DNA of 64,000 bases from Bacillota bacterium (GCA_023426125.1 JAFABI010000113.1:62001-126000); one strand, 5' to 3'. Numbered from the stretch's first letter, positions 40,494 to 51,200 are shown. The notes: a model not told the origin generated them from the letters alone. Numbers and translations: made by a program.

Positions 40494-42350
40494 TTAAGCT
40501 TCGGTATCCTTTTGTTCTGCGAACTGGGTATCGTAAAGCACCTTATAGAGCCCGTTTTTCTCCAGAAGCTCCTCATGTCTGCCCGTTTCAACGATCCTTC
40601 CCTTGTCAAGCACCAGTATCCGGTCTGCCATCATCACCGTTGAGAGCCTGTGAGCTATGACAAAGCTTGTTCTGCCTTTCAAAAGAGGTTTTATCGCTTG
40701 TTGGATGTAGGATTCGGAAACGGAGTCCAGTGCAGAGGTAGCCTCATCCAATATCATGATGCCCGGGTTTTTAAGTATTATGCGTGCGATGGATATCCTC
40801 TGTTTTTCACCGCCGGATAGCTTTATACCCCTGTTGCCGACTACGGTATCATAGCCTTCAGGCAGTGACATGATGAAATCATGAATATAGGCGTCCCTGC
40901 AGGCGGCTTCCAATTCTTTATCCGCAGCGTTCTTCTTTGCATACAAAAGATTTTCTTTGATCGTGCCGTTGAACAGATAGCTGTCCTGCATAACGATACC
41001 GATATTTGCCCTTAACGATTCCAGTGTGACCTGCCGGATATCCTTTCCGTCGATTGTTATGCTGCCGGAGCATACATCATAGAGTCTGGGTATTAGATTC
41101 GTGACAGTGGTCTTACCGGCGCCGCTTGGGCCGACAAGCGCAATCATTTTACCAGGCTCCGATGTAAAGCTTATATTTTCCAGTGCAGCCTGCTTTTCGT
41201 TATAAGAGAAATCTACATTCCTGAAAACCACCCTGCCTTCCACCGTTCCCAGTGGTTTGGCTGTTGGAGCGTCTTCTATATCAGGTTTTTTGTCAAGGTA
41301 TTCGAAGATCCTCTCAAAAAGAGCCAGAGAGCGTGTAATATCGATATGGATGCTGGACAGCTGTACAACCGGACCGTATAGTCTGCCGAGCAGGGCGACA
41401 AAAGCGATTATCGCACCTACCGAGATTTCCCCTCTTATAAACAGATATCCTCCCCAAAAATAGATCAGCAGGGGACCTATGGTTGCGAAGATGGTGATGG
41501 TCATTATAAACCATCTTCCGGCGTTGGATTCCTTTATCTGGAGTTTGGTGACCTCCGTGTTTATCTTCTTGAAGCCTTCGAGTTCATCCTTTTCCCTGGT
41601 AAAAATTTTTAACAGGGTTGAGCCGCTGATGCTCAAGGTTTCTTGAATTATTTGGTTGAGTTCGCCCAGCTTGCCCTGGGTCTCCGAAGCGATCTTCCAT
41701 CTGACCTTCCCTACTTTCCTGGTCGGAAAGGCAAACAGCGGCACAACAAGGATACCGGCGATTGCCAGCTTCCAGTTCATTGACAGGAGAACGGCAGCGG
41801 TAGAAACAAGTATAAAAACGTTGCTTATCGTATTTACCACCGTATTCCTGAAAACATCCTGGACCCCGCCGATATCGCTGGTCATTCTGGTTATGATCTC
41901 ACCGGTCTTTACATTTGAAAAGAAGCTCAAAGACATATATTCCAGGTGCTTATACATTTGATTCCGCATGTTGAAGGTAATATGTGAGGAAATCCATGTA
42001 TTCAGATAATTCTGCCCTACGCCGATCAAACCAATGGCCGCTGTAGCGCCTAGTGACGCCAGTGTAAGCATGCCGAGAAGATATAGGTTTTTACCGGGTA
42101 ATGCAACATCGATGATCCTTTGGGTAAGAAGGGGCGGAATGAGACCTAAAAGCGCTGTCGCAGTTATAGCGGTTATGACAACAATCAGATGCCTCCAGTA
42201 GGGTATGAAATACCGGAGGATTCTAAGCAGCATTGTCTTTGTTATTTTCGGTTTCGGAGCCTGCTCCGAACTATATTTGAGGCTTTTCCAGCCCATTCCC
42301 ATACCGGCAGCCATGTTCATACCCCGTTTCACAGGTCGCTCACGCGACAT
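40494..42350 (-). CDS. ABC exporter, fused permease and ATPase (MsbA/BmrA type)
   Basis: 618 residues. Six-helix membrane domain (about 45-340; ITATALLGLIPPLLTQRIID, ILVSTAAVLLSMNWKLAIAG) then an ATPase with Walker A GPSGAGKTT (about 405), signature LSGGEKQRIS (about 507) and Walker B IMILDEATSALDS. Exports lipids, drugs or peptides as a homodimer or with a partner. No partner is adjacent. The N-terminus is long and Met-rich (NMAAGMGMGW). A MITE-like repeat lies 29 bases upstream of the ATG. Confidence 0.93.
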   Translation of the reverse strand: MSRERPVKRGMNMAAGMGMGWKSLKYSSEQAPKPKITKTMLLRILRYFIPYWRHLIVVITAITATALLGLIPPLLTQRIIDVALPGKNLYLLGMLTLASLGATAAIGLIGVGQNYLNTWISSHITFNMRNQMYKHLEYMSLSFFSNVKTGEIITRMTSDIGGVQDVFRNTVVNTISNVFILVSTAAVLLSMNWKLAIAGILVVPLFAFPTRKVGKVRWKIASETQGKLGELNQIIQETLSISGSTLLKIFTREKDELEGFKKINTEVTKLQIKESNAGRWFIMTITIFATIGPLLIYFWGGYLFIRGEISVGAIIAFVALLGRLYGPVVQLSSIHIDITRSLALFERIFEYLDKKPDIEDAPTAKPLGTVEGRVVFRNVDFSYNEKQAALENISFTSEPGKMIALVGPSGAGKTTVTNLIPRLYDVCSGSITIDGKDIRQVTLESLRANIGIVMQDSYLFNGTIKENLLYAKKNAADKELEAACRDAYIHDFIMSLPEGYDTVVGNRGIKLSGGEKQRISIARIILKNPGIMILDEATSALDSVSESYIQQAIKPLLKGRTSFVIAHRLSTVMMADRILVLDKGRIVETGRHEELLEKNGLYKVLYDTQFAEQKDTEA

Positions 42351-42378
42351 TATCGATGGTTCAGCAATATTTGCCGAT

Positions 42379-42498
42379 TAGTACTACAGCGAAGAAAAAC
42401 ATTAATTTATCGGCATTTATGCGCCTTGAAGAAATATCGCGAACGTTTCAGCGCGCTATTTCTTCAAGGATAGAATAAGATTTTTCGCTGTAGTGTTA
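42379..42498. repeat. MITE-like repeat, copy 3
   Basis: Ends TAGTACTACAGCGAAGAAAA and TTTTTCGCTGTAGTGTTA. Hairpin CCTTGAAGAAATA (42424-42436) with TATTTCTTCAAGG (42457-42469), perfect 13 bp, differing from copy 1 at paired positions. It sits between the exporter start and the lipoprotein stop. Confidence 0.87.
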
Positions 42499-42643
42499 GT
42501 AACATTTTACTACTGTGCGGGGGCTGTTTCAATTCAAATTTTTTTCATGAAATATAGTTTTATTAATGCACTAAAAACAATTTGGAACATCGCAACAGCG
42601 ATTAATGTAAAAAAACTATTTCATTTACATACCCGGCAGGTTT

Positions 42644-44458
42644 CTACCTCCCTGCCTTTTCTGTCAGCAGTTCGCGCAGGGCTGCCTTTTTTGTACCGTC
42701 GGGGCAGTCACTGAGGAAAAACTCATATACATTTGCCCGGTATGCCCTTTCCGAATCGTCTTCCATTGAATCCATAGCTTCAATACCGGAAAGCAGTCTG
42801 TCATATTCCCTTTCAAGGATAGCGCCGCATTTTTCGGTAATGCCGGCGCAGCTGTGACTGATCTGCGTTATCCCCTGATCATCCACAGGGAATTCCGAGA
42901 TGAATTCCCGTTGGCTGCCATCCCAGACAAACTCCACCTGTTTTTCGGAAGTGACCTCTACCTGCCCGTATTCATCGGCATCAGCAGTCTCCAGCACATA
43001 AATCCGGGTAATTTCATAGCTCACCTTCAGGCGGACAGGGTCACCATCCACCAGTTGGATCTTATTTGCCTGGAACATACTTCCGCCGTAAGGCCCGACG
43101 TCAACGGTACGGTATGGCATGCTCAGGGCAAGCTTCTTCCCCTGCTCATCCAGGGTATACCACTCGCGGTTATAAACGGCAATCCCTGTTCCATAGCCGC
43201 GGCACCTGTCTCCGACAATCCAGGCATTCTTCCCGGACCGATGGACGGTATACTCCGTTCCTGCCGCTCTTCCGCCAAAGTCCATCGAATCGATGAAAGT
43301 ACCGGAAGCTTTGTCAAAAAAAAGCAGCCTCAGGTCAAAGGGGCCTTTAAGGCTCAGCATGGTATATGCATTGCCGTTATCCAGCTTGACGCTGCTCCGT
43401 TTCAGAGTATCCTCCGGGTGTTTGTTCCATAGCTCCATCCCCAGATTCCTGCATAGGTATTCCATAGAATAAGGCTTTTTCTGTTCATACAGCTTTTCAA
43501 CCTCCGCGGCCCCCAGTTTGTAACCGGACTTCAAGTCATTGTCGAACAGCTCCTGAAAGGCCCTGTCGAAAGTGTCATCCACCTTGACAAAAAGTACTTC
43601 TCCACTGGTAGCAAGCCGGTACAGGCCGGGTTTTTCAGCGTCTTTATATAAGCTGAAGGAATACCCTGTGACCAGTTCATCATAGGTATTGCCTGAAGTG
43701 ATGTTCAAATGCGTAGAGCTGCAGTTTATTTGAAGTACTCTGGCCTGTGCCGCCTTTGCCTCTTCCGATTGCATTACCTCATCGTTGTAAAGGCGCTCAC
43801 AGCCTGCAATCTCAAAGTCCCTGCCTGCAACGCTGTCGTCCATGAAGGTACGCAGGGCCTCTAACGTCTCGTATTGGTTAATGTTATAGCTTCCGGCATT
43901 TACCATGTCAACCGTGTCATAATGCTCCCTGGGTATTCTCACCTTCGCCGGGTAATCCATATGCACCGGGTTCAGGACCTTCCCCTGAAGGAACTGATTC
44001 ATCGATTCATTCAGCCATAGGCCGGTTTCATAGGTTGTTCCCTTTTTATACAGGCTGCCGTTGATCTCCACATCCCTGTCAAAAACGACGCTTCTGCCGC
44101 TCATGGACAGCTCAAGCAGCGGCTGATTTTCAGCGTCAAGCAGCAAAACCTGGTAGTCTTCCTCCCATGTGTCTTCCGTTATATGGTAGGCTTGATTGGA
44201 AATAAAGCTTTTAAATTCATTTATGAAATTTGTCATCGCGTATTGGGCAGACTGCTCCTCACTGAGGTCGCGGAACATAATGCCTCCAATGTCCATTGTG
44301 TCAAGCTTGACATGGCCGTCATCGGCAGGAGCAGCTTCTGAAAGCCCTGAACCTCCCGATGAAATGGCATGGCCGCCGGCAGGCAAATCAGCATTGCTGC
44401 TGCAGGAAACCAGCAGCAGGAAAAAACAAGCGGGCCAAAACCACAACAACCTTTTCAT
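42644..44458 (-). CDS. Large lipoprotein of unknown function
   Basis: 604 residues with signal MKRLLWFWPACFFLLLVSC (lipobox LLVSC, Cys near 19) and a Gly/Ser tether. The rest is extracytoplasmic, mixed alpha/beta, without a motif I know. Recurrent phrases are ISNQAYHITEDTWEEDYQVL, YNREWYTLDEQGKKLALSMP and VVFDRDVEINGSLYKKGTTY. It is the last gene of the LplABC-like cluster (120 bases after the permease stop) and could be a cell-surface polysaccharide-binding or modifying protein. A remnant of a paralogue is at 33749-33857. Confidence 0.6.
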   Translation of the reverse strand: MKRLLWFWPACFFLLLVSCSSNADLPAGGHAISSGGSGLSEAAPADDGHVKLDTMDIGGIMFRDLSEEQSAQYAMTNFINEFKSFISNQAYHITEDTWEEDYQVLLLDAENQPLLELSMSGRSVVFDRDVEINGSLYKKGTTYETGLWLNESMNQFLQGKVLNPVHMDYPAKVRIPREHYDTVDMVNAGSYNINQYETLEALRTFMDDSVAGRDFEIAGCERLYNDEVMQSEEAKAAQARVLQINCSSTHLNITSGNTYDELVTGYSFSLYKDAEKPGLYRLATSGEVLFVKVDDTFDRAFQELFDNDLKSGYKLGAAEVEKLYEQKKPYSMEYLCRNLGMELWNKHPEDTLKRSSVKLDNGNAYTMLSLKGPFDLRLLFFDKASGTFIDSMDFGGRAAGTEYTVHRSGKNAWIVGDRCRGYGTGIAVYNREWYTLDEQGKKLALSMPYRTVDVGPYGGSMFQANKIQLVDGDPVRLKVSYEITRIYVLETADADEYGQVEVTSEKQVEFVWDGSQREFISEFPVDDQGITQISHSCAGITEKCGAILEREYDRLLSGIEAMDSMEDDSERAYRANVYEFFLSDCPDGTKKAALRELLTEKAGR

Positions 44459-44578
44459 AAGGAGTACCTCAGCTTCAACAGTATTTTACCGGACTTTATA
44501 CAAAGAATTATACTGTTTCATGCCGGGGAATGAATTAATAAATTATTAAAAAAGGGTAGTTGGAGCATACCCAGTCGC

Positions 44579-45442
44579 TCAGCCTTTTATTGAACCGATC
44601 ATAACACCTTTGGTAAAATATTTCTGAGCAAAGGGATATACCATTAGAACCGGAATCATTGTAACAAAGATCGTTGCATTTTTTAGTATCTCCGGAGTCA
44701 TTTTGCCGGACTCAACATCCGTTGTCCGCATTACCGTATTTTCAATAAGCATATCCCTTAAGATAACCTGCAGGGGGAACTTTTTGGCACTGTTTATATA
44801 GATCATGGGTATGAAGAAGCTGTTCCAATGCCCCATGAAATAGAACAAACCAATGGACGCCAGTGCAGGCTTTGAAAGCGGTATAAATATTTGAAACATC
44901 ATCCTCAGTTCCGATGCTCCGTCAATTATCCCCGCTTCATGAAGCTCTTCGGGCATTCCCTCATAGAAACTCTTCATTATGAGCAGTTCAAAAGTCCAGA
45001 CAGCGTTGGGGAAAACCAGTGCCCACATCGAATCGATAAGCCCCAGCTTGGAAACGATAATATAACTTGGAATCATGCCGCCTGAAAACAGCATGGTAAA
45101 AACGATCAACCGTAAATAAACCTTTCTGCCGAAAAACTTTTTCCTGGACAGGGGATAGGCGGAAATTGCCGTGAGCAGCAAGTTTACGGATGTTCCGGTA
45201 AATGTATATAGAATTGTGTTCAAATAAGCTCTCGGTACCCTTTCGTTTGCGAATATCATGTTAAGAGCTTCAATAGTAAATCCGCGCGGATAAAATGTTA
45301 TTTTATTTTGCGCCACGTAAAAGGGATCACTGAAAGCAACTGAAACAATATACAGCAAAGGATATAAGGTTACTGCCAGGACAACCAGCATAACCAGTGT
45401 AATGATAACATCAAAAATTTCCAATCGTTTATTCATATGCAT
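44579..45442 (-). CDS. Oligosaccharide ABC permease (LplC/YtcP type)
   Basis: 287 residues, six helices. EAA-loop EAGIIDGASELRMMFQIFIP and the family-typical end KGVMIGSIKG. The pattern TMLFSGGMIPSYIIVSKLGL is typical of LplC/YtcP. Partner of the permease 10 bases upstream and of the binding protein at 46505. A shared ATPase must be encoded elsewhere. Confidence 0.92.
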   Translation of the reverse strand: MHMNKRLEIFDVIITLVMLVVLAVTLYPLLYIVSVAFSDPFYVAQNKITFYPRGFTIEALNMIFANERVPRAYLNTILYTFTGTSVNLLLTAISAYPLSRKKFFGRKVYLRLIVFTMLFSGGMIPSYIIVSKLGLIDSMWALVFPNAVWTFELLIMKSFYEGMPEELHEAGIIDGASELRMMFQIFIPLSKPALASIGLFYFMGHWNSFFIPMIYINSAKKFPLQVILRDMLIENTVMRTTDVESGKMTPEILKNATIFVTMIPVLMVYPFAQKYFTKGVMIGSIKG

Positions 45443-45452
45443 TTCCCGTCAC

Positions 45453-46427
45453 CTACCATAAACTATGTTCACTTACTCTTTTGCTGATCATATTGGACAG
45501 CACCACAAAAAACAGTGCGACAACAGATTCGAAAAGGCCGACTGCCGCAGCATAACTGTAACTCATTTCAAGCATGCCCTTCCTGTAGACAAAAGTGGAA
45601 AAGACGTCTGCCACTTCATAAGTAGTAGGATTATACAAAAGCAGCACCTTTTCAAAACCTATCCTCATGATGCCACCGGATCGAAGTATAAACATGGTGG
45701 CAATTGTCGGAAATATACCGGGAACGGTAATATGCCAGATGGAACGCAATCTGCTGCACCCATCCATTCTGGAGGCCTCATACAACTGTGGATCAATTCC
45801 GCTGATGGCAGCAAGGTATATGATAGCTCCAAAACCCGTAGCCTGCCAGATATCGGATACGATATAGATCGTCCGAAACCATTCGGGCTTTGCCAAAAAG
45901 TATATCCGCGGCAAGCCTAATGCCGCCAGAACATTATTAACCATACCGTGCCCCGGCGATAAGAAATCTATAACCATACTGCATATAACTACAATAGAAA
46001 AGAATGACGGAAGATAGCTCAAAGTCTGCACCGTCTTTTTAAACCTTTGATTCCTGACCTCGTTCAACAGCAATGCAAACAGGATCGGAAACGGAAATGA
46101 ACACAATAGCGTAAACAATCCCAGCAAAAGAGTGTTTTTAAATAACAGGATGAAATCCGGGCTGGAAAAGAATTGAATGAAATATTTCAATCCCACCCAT
46201 TCGCTTCCCATAATTCCTCTATAAGGGGTATACCTTTTAAAAGCTATCAGTAAGCCATACATGGGGCCATATCTGAAAAGTATGTAAAAAACTATGCATG
46301 GAAGAAATATGGCTGTCAGAGGTAAATCTTTTTTAAAATGCTTGAGAATGGAATGGAGCTTTGATTTTTGCCCACCATCCAAAATTTTTTTCTGGCCGCT
46401 TTTTGCTTGCGCTGTACCGGATAACAT
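45453..46427 (-). CDS. Oligosaccharide ABC permease (LplB/YteP type)
   Basis: 324 residues from ATG 46427 (GGAGTAG ten bases upstream); the frame is open to 46499. Six helices; FRYGPMYGLLIAFKRYTPYR is the typical LplB start, and EASRMDGCSRLRSIWHITVP is the ATPase-contact loop. It is 78 bases after the binding-protein gene and 10 before the second permease. Confidence 0.9.
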   Translation of the reverse strand: MLSGTAQAKSGQKKILDGGQKSKLHSILKHFKKDLPLTAIFLPCIVFYILFRYGPMYGLLIAFKRYTPYRGIMGSEWVGLKYFIQFFSSPDFILLFKNTLLLGLFTLLCSFPFPILFALLLNEVRNQRFKKTVQTLSYLPSFFSIVVICSMVIDFLSPGHGMVNNVLAALGLPRIYFLAKPEWFRTIYIVSDIWQATGFGAIIYLAAISGIDPQLYEASRMDGCSRLRSIWHITVPGIFPTIATMFILRSGGIMRIGFEKVLLLYNPTTYEVADVFSTFVYRKGMLEMSYSYAAAVGLFESVVALFFVVLSNMISKRVSEHSLW

Positions 46428-46504
46428 ACTGCTTCTACTCCATTCTATATATTTTGGGCCAACCGGAGCTGGCCCATTATATCCTGCCGAACCCGTCAAA
46501 TTCC

Positions 46505-48109
46505 TTACTTCACTGCGTCATAACGCTGCTGAGCTGCATTATAGATGTCCAGCAGCTGCTTATATCCTTTGCCTTCAGCTTGTTTCTGATAATCAGTCCA
46601 CTGCTGGTCGCTATAAGTTTTATCCAGGACATATTTTGCACTGAATTCATACAGGGATTTCATGAGCTGTACTTTCAGTTCATTGATGCTTTCGACTTCC
46701 TTACCGGTAAAGTTCAGTATCGGATCCGGTATTTCTATCTTGTTGCCGTTTATCATTTTATCCTGCGCTTCCTTTTCATTCGGTGTATATGTAAAGTATA
46801 CGCTTCTGGGATCAACCCTGGTATATATACCCATGATAAATACTCCGAACTTGTTTCCAAGATCATTGAAGCTTATTGCTTTATCCTTCGGGAACGCGGG
46901 ATAGGTAATATTGCCGGCTGCGTCCTTTTCAAACGTGACTCCTTCGATACCTATTGTAGCAAGCTCGGCTCCCGACGGACTGCTTAAATAGTCAAGGAGC
47001 TTCAAGGTCACAAGCTTCTTGTCGTTGTTACGAACCGCGTAGCCCATGCTGTTAACTTTAGGCAGGCTTCTTACCGTACCTGCCGGGCCAATGGGGTTTC
47101 CATATCGGAAATCATATTCGGGTATATTGTCTTTGACAAGTTCTTTAAATAACGACATTCTTCCTATCCAGTCCCAGGTCACAAAGGATCTGCCATCCGT
47201 CAGCTTTGCCTGGAAATCGGCAGCGGTGGTGGTTAAAAATTCCGGATCCAGAAGGCCCTCATTGTAAAGCTTTTTCATAAAATCAAGCTCATTCTTGTAT
47301 GCAGGATCTACGCCGGCAAACTTCCATATTTTCTCATTCTCATTGTAGTACATTGGAAAATTTGCCGAACCGATACCCCAACCATAGGATATATCATAAA
47401 ATATGGTTTCCTTCGTCTTGCTGGTCCATGGCACCGATTCCGGATAGTTCTCCTTTAATGTCTTCAGTGCTGCATAGAATTCATCCGTATTTGTCCATTC
47501 CTTTATTCCAAGTTTATCAAAAATATCCTTGCGGTACATAAAGCCATGGTTTACGTCACGGTCTATATTGTAATACGGCCACATATAAAGATTGCCGTCA
47601 TCTGCAGAAAAGGACTTCATTACCCATGGATTTTCCTCCATGAAAAGCCTGGTAAAATTGGGGAGATCTTTTGTAAATTGATTGATGGGTACGACGGCTC
47701 CGTCCTTGCCCAGCTGAATCAGCTGCGTTCTGTCGATACCGGCGATCAGATCCGGCAGATCCATTGCAGCCAGCCTCATTTTTCTCTTTTCTTCTATTAC
47801 TGATTGCGGATATGACTGCATTTCGAATTTAATTCCCGTCCTCTTTTCAATTTCCTGAATTCCTACCAGAGCAGTCAGATCGGCTACTTCTGATTCCACG
47901 ATACACGAAATGGTTACCGGCTTATCCGTTATCGGGAGTTTTAAACCGCCGGTATCCCCGTAATCCGGCTCAGGGGCCTTGGTAGCAGCCGTTGCATCCG
48001 TCGTACCTGAGGTAGCTGCACTGCTTTGTTCACCCGACTTGCCTGTGCACCCTGAAAAGATTGCCACTACAAGGATTAGTACAAGCATAACGGAAATAAA
48101 ACGCTTCAT
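46505..48109 (-). CDS. Oligosaccharide-binding lipoprotein (LplA/YtcQ type)
   Basis: 534 residues with a lipoprotein signal (MKRFISVMLVLILVVAIFSG, C at 21), Ser/Thr-rich tether and a large family 1 binding domain (ISCIVESEVADLTALVGIQE, KAISFNDLGNKFGVFIMGIY). The length, 534, is normal for LplA-type proteins. GGAGGAG precedes the ATG. It follows the YesN-type regulator gene by 110 bases, and expression is presumably activated by it. Substrate not deducible. Confidence 0.92.
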   Translation of the reverse strand: MKRFISVMLVLILVVAIFSGCTGKSGEQSSAATSGTTDATAATKAPEPDYGDTGGLKLPITDKPVTISCIVESEVADLTALVGIQEIEKRTGIKFEMQSYPQSVIEEKRKMRLAAMDLPDLIAGIDRTQLIQLGKDGAVVPINQFTKDLPNFTRLFMEENPWVMKSFSADDGNLYMWPYYNIDRDVNHGFMYRKDIFDKLGIKEWTNTDEFYAALKTLKENYPESVPWTSKTKETIFYDISYGWGIGSANFPMYYNENEKIWKFAGVDPAYKNELDFMKKLYNEGLLDPEFLTTTAADFQAKLTDGRSFVTWDWIGRMSLFKELVKDNIPEYDFRYGNPIGPAGTVRSLPKVNSMGYAVRNNDKKLVTLKLLDYLSSPSGAELATIGIEGVTFEKDAAGNITYPAFPKDKAISFNDLGNKFGVFIMGIYTRVDPRSVYFTYTPNEKEAQDKMINGNKIEIPDPILNFTGKEVESINELKVQLMKSLYEFSAKYVLDKTYSDQQWTDYQKQAEGKGYKQLLDIYNAAQQRYDAVK

Positions 48110-48220
48110 TGATGTTCTCCTCCTTACGTTTTTTTGTGGTTTGGGTTGTGATCAGTGTATCATCGAAAACCAGATATAAAAATGTAATTTGATTAGGTGG
48201 TTTTGTAAATTGAATAGGTT

Positions 48221-48985
48221 TTATGGTTTGGCATAATGATTCACTTTTTTTCTTATCTGATTTGGCGTCAGTCCTTTATATTTTTTTATAAGCTTATTGA
48301 AATAGAAATAATCGTAGATACCTGTTTTATCGCAAACGCTTTTGATAGGCATATCCGTTTCCAGCAGCAGCTTTTCGGCGGCGTTCATACGTATCCTTGT
48401 CAGAAATTCGGAATAGGAGACCCCAAGTTCCTTTTTAAATAATTGGCTGATATAACTGGGATTAAAATGAAAGTTTTCCGCAACTCTATATAAGTGTAAA
48501 TCTTCTTCGATATTTTCATTCATGTATTTTAAAATAGCAGTCAAAATCTGGTTGCTGCTGTTCGGCAGCGGCTGCAATTCTGCTACCGCCACTTCCTCAT
48601 TGCTTTTCATCACATCGATTTTTTCCTTTACCCTTTCCAGGGTATCCATCAGATTTTCCACTTCCACCGGCTTTAAAATATAATCAAAAGCTCCCCATCT
48701 GCATGCCTCCTGGGCGTATTTAAACTCGGAATAGCCTGTGAGGATGATCACCTCGATATCGGTTTTTTCCATCATCAGTTTTTTTAGCAATTCCAGCCCG
48801 GTCATGCCTGGCATTACAATATCGGTAAAAATCACGTCCGGATGGTTTTTCACTATCAATTCATAAGCATCACGGCCATTGGCGGCGGTACCTATCACAT
48901 CGAAACCGCAGCTTTTCCAGTCGATAACATATTGCATTGCATCCAGTATCCATTGATCGTCATCCGCGAATAAAACCCTGATCAA
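48221..48985 (-). CDS. Two-component response regulator, AraC type (YesN-like)
   Basis: 254 residues. Receiver domain with phosphoacceptor Asp in DVIFTDIVMPGMTGLELL (about 55), Thr in ILTGYSEF and Lys in ILKPVEV; C-terminal AraC double helix-turn-helix (LYRVAENFHFNPSYISQLFK, SVCDKTGIYDYFYFNKLIKK). The start is TTG 48985, with GGGGAG nine bases upstream and overlapping the kinase stop by four bases, a translational coupling. It likely activates the LplABC genes directly downstream. Confidence 0.92.
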   Translation of the reverse strand: MIRVLFADDDQWILDAMQYVIDWKSCGFDVIGTAANGRDAYELIVKNHPDVIFTDIVMPGMTGLELLKKLMMEKTDIEVIILTGYSEFKYAQEACRWGAFDYILKPVEVENLMDTLERVKEKIDVMKSNEEVAVAELQPLPNSSNQILTAILKYMNENIEEDLHLYRVAENFHFNPSYISQLFKKELGVSYSEFLTRIRMNAAEKLLLETDMPIKSVCDKTGIYDYFYFNKLIKKYKGLTPNQIRKKVNHYAKP

Positions 48986-50769
48986 TCTACGGCACTCCCC
49001 TCGTAAGGTATTTTAATCAATACTCTTGTACCTTGGTTTATAAAGCTTTCTATCCTCAGTTCATAAGAATTGCCGTAGCATAGCTCCAAGCGCTGTATGA
49101 CGTTGGAAATTCCAAGACTTTGCTTTGCATTTTTGTAAAAGTCTTTTTTCAGTTCCTTTGGCAATACCTCGTTATAATAATGTACCTTTTCTTCCGGCAT
49201 GCCGACTCCATTGTCGATAATCTCGAAGAAGAGCTGATCCTCTATTTTATGCCCTTTTATGACCAGACTGCAATTTCCGATTTTCTCCTGGACCCCATGT
49301 ATAACCGCATTTTCAACAATAGGCTGGAAGATTAGCTTAATAATCCTGAAGTCAAGGATTTCATCATCTATTTCAATGGAATAATCGAACTTGTCTTTGT
49401 TTTTGATTTTATAAATACTCAAATAGCTTTTCAAATTTTCTATTTCAGCGTTCAGCATTACATAGTCGCCTTCTTTGATGCTGTATCTCATGACCCTGGT
49501 AAGGGCGATGGAGATTTCGTATATCTCTTTGACTTTGTAGCAGGTAGCGATACTTTGAATGGTCGCCAATGTATTGTAAAGGAAATGAGGGTTGATTTGA
49601 CTCTGGAGTGCCATGAGCTGGGCGTCTTTTCTCACTAGTTGGGCTTCATACAGCTTTTGCTGGTTCTCAAAGGTTTTTTTCATAAGCTTATTGATCTCGT
49701 CCATCATATAGTTAAAATAGCTTGACAGCTTACCCAATTCGTTCCTGGGATTTTCTCTGCATCGTATTTTAAAGTTTCCTTTCACAACATCTTCCATTAC
49801 CTGCAGAATACCTTTAATCGGTTTGGTAATACTGGATATAATCAGCCCTGACAGAGAAAGAATGCATATTGTTAATAAAAAGAATAACAACCCGGTTACT
49901 ACCGTGATGCTGTTCATTTCTTTGAAATACTGAAGACGGGGTGTGACGGAAACGATTTTCCATCCGCTGTTTCCAATACTCTTAATATGCGACAAATAGA
50001 CAACGTCCTTATAGGTAAGCATATTATAGTCTTTATTTTTTAAACTTCCGCTGTTTTCCAGGCATTTTTCCACAAGTTCGCTATCTGTCCGGGGATTTTT
50101 TTGTCCGGCAATCTCGTTGTAATTGTTGATTATGAAAGTATATGAGCCGTCCGTTATTCCGTACCGGGAACAAATCTCGTCAAAAAAGCTGCAATCCAGT
50201 ATTAATATCATATTCCCGTAATATTGATCGGATAGCGGATAGGTTGCATTGTTGATCCTCTTTACAATGGCAAAGAAATTTTTATCTTTATATGCTTCCA
50301 GGGAGTCATATTTCATCACATGCGAATAATAGAATTCATTTTTCCCCAGCCTGACGTCCTTCAACTCATTAAGGGGGAGACTCATGGTTCCGAAGGAGTA
50401 GGGACGGTTTTTTGAATATATGTAGAAATCTCTTATATAGTTGTTTATGACCAGGCTCGTGCCATAAGTGCTGATTTCTTTAAAGGAAACATATTTATCA
50501 TTGGCATCTTCAGTAGTAATCAACTTCTGTGTTGGAGGCAAATAGCAAATATTTTCCGCCGTAGTTTCAATAGACTCAAAATATTTCAAAACCTCATTCT
50601 CTATATGGGAAAACACCTGCTCGGTGGTATTCACCATCTTCATTTCCAATACATGGTAGAAGTTTAAAAACAAATAGATGCCCATGATGAGGATGCCTGC
50701 CTGAAACAGGATCATTAAGACCAGCATTTGCTTCCTTATCTTAAGATTTTTAAAATAGCGAATGACCAT
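48982..50769 (-). CDS. Sensor histidine kinase (YesM-like)
   Basis: 595 residues from ATG 50769 (GGAGAG upstream). Two membrane helices flank an extracytoplasmic Cache-like domain (about 35-290); a HAMP linker (SSITKPIKGILQVMEDVVKG), a His_kinase phosphoacceptor region with QSQINPHFLYNTLATIQSIA (His near 405), and an ATPase domain (FQPIVENAVIHGVQEKIGNC, DNGVGMPEEKV). It senses extracellular oligosaccharide, perhaps through the binding protein, and phosphorylates the regulator at 48221. Confidence 0.93.
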   Translation of the reverse strand: MVIRYFKNLKIRKQMLVLMILFQAGILIMGIYLFLNFYHVLEMKMVNTTEQVFSHIENEVLKYFESIETTAENICYLPPTQKLITTEDANDKYVSFKEISTYGTSLVINNYIRDFYIYSKNRPYSFGTMSLPLNELKDVRLGKNEFYYSHVMKYDSLEAYKDKNFFAIVKRINNATYPLSDQYYGNMILILDCSFFDEICSRYGITDGSYTFIINNYNEIAGQKNPRTDSELVEKCLENSGSLKNKDYNMLTYKDVVYLSHIKSIGNSGWKIVSVTPRLQYFKEMNSITVVTGLLFFLLTICILSLSGLIISSITKPIKGILQVMEDVVKGNFKIRCRENPRNELGKLSSYFNYMMDEINKLMKKTFENQQKLYEAQLVRKDAQLMALQSQINPHFLYNTLATIQSIATCYKVKEIYEISIALTRVMRYSIKEGDYVMLNAEIENLKSYLSIYKIKNKDKFDYSIEIDDEILDFRIIKLIFQPIVENAVIHGVQEKIGNCSLVIKGHKIEDQLFFEIIDNGVGMPEEKVHYYNEVLPKELKKDFYKNAKQSLGISNVIQRLELCYGNSYELRIESFINQGTRVLIKIPYEGSAVD

Positions 50770-51200
50770 AAATCTCTCCGGCAAATTTCGTTAAATTATG
50801 CCAATCCGTATGTTTTTCTACACCTTTTACCATTATTCAGTTAGTAGGATAATTATATCATGTACTTCACATATACGTATACATGTTTCAGACAGCGCCT
50901 CAATTCGCAATATGAAATTTTTCTTTCCAAGGAGCGGCAGCGGCATTTGAAGCTCATTTTTCCTTCTCGCTGAGCTTGCCGTAAGCGACCCTCGCAATGT
51001 CAAATTACAAATTAAAGAGACCATGCAATACTGCTTTTATGCTGCGCTAAAATCGATAGAATAAGCTTCATTTTGCGAATCGAAGGAAACATAATAGTTA
51101 AAAATAGGTTAATATCGGGATTTATGCGGAACTGCCTCCGATTTATCCCGGTCTATTGCATGGTGCTATAGTAAATGTTTTTTAGAGGTGAGGTCGAAAA
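50770..51200. other. 431-base region without a gene
   Basis: No coding or RNA gene recognised. ATCGGGATTTATGCGG at about 51114 resembles the core of the MITE-like family (ATCGGCATTTATGCGCC), so 51060-51180 may be a decayed copy without its stem. Confidence 0.35.
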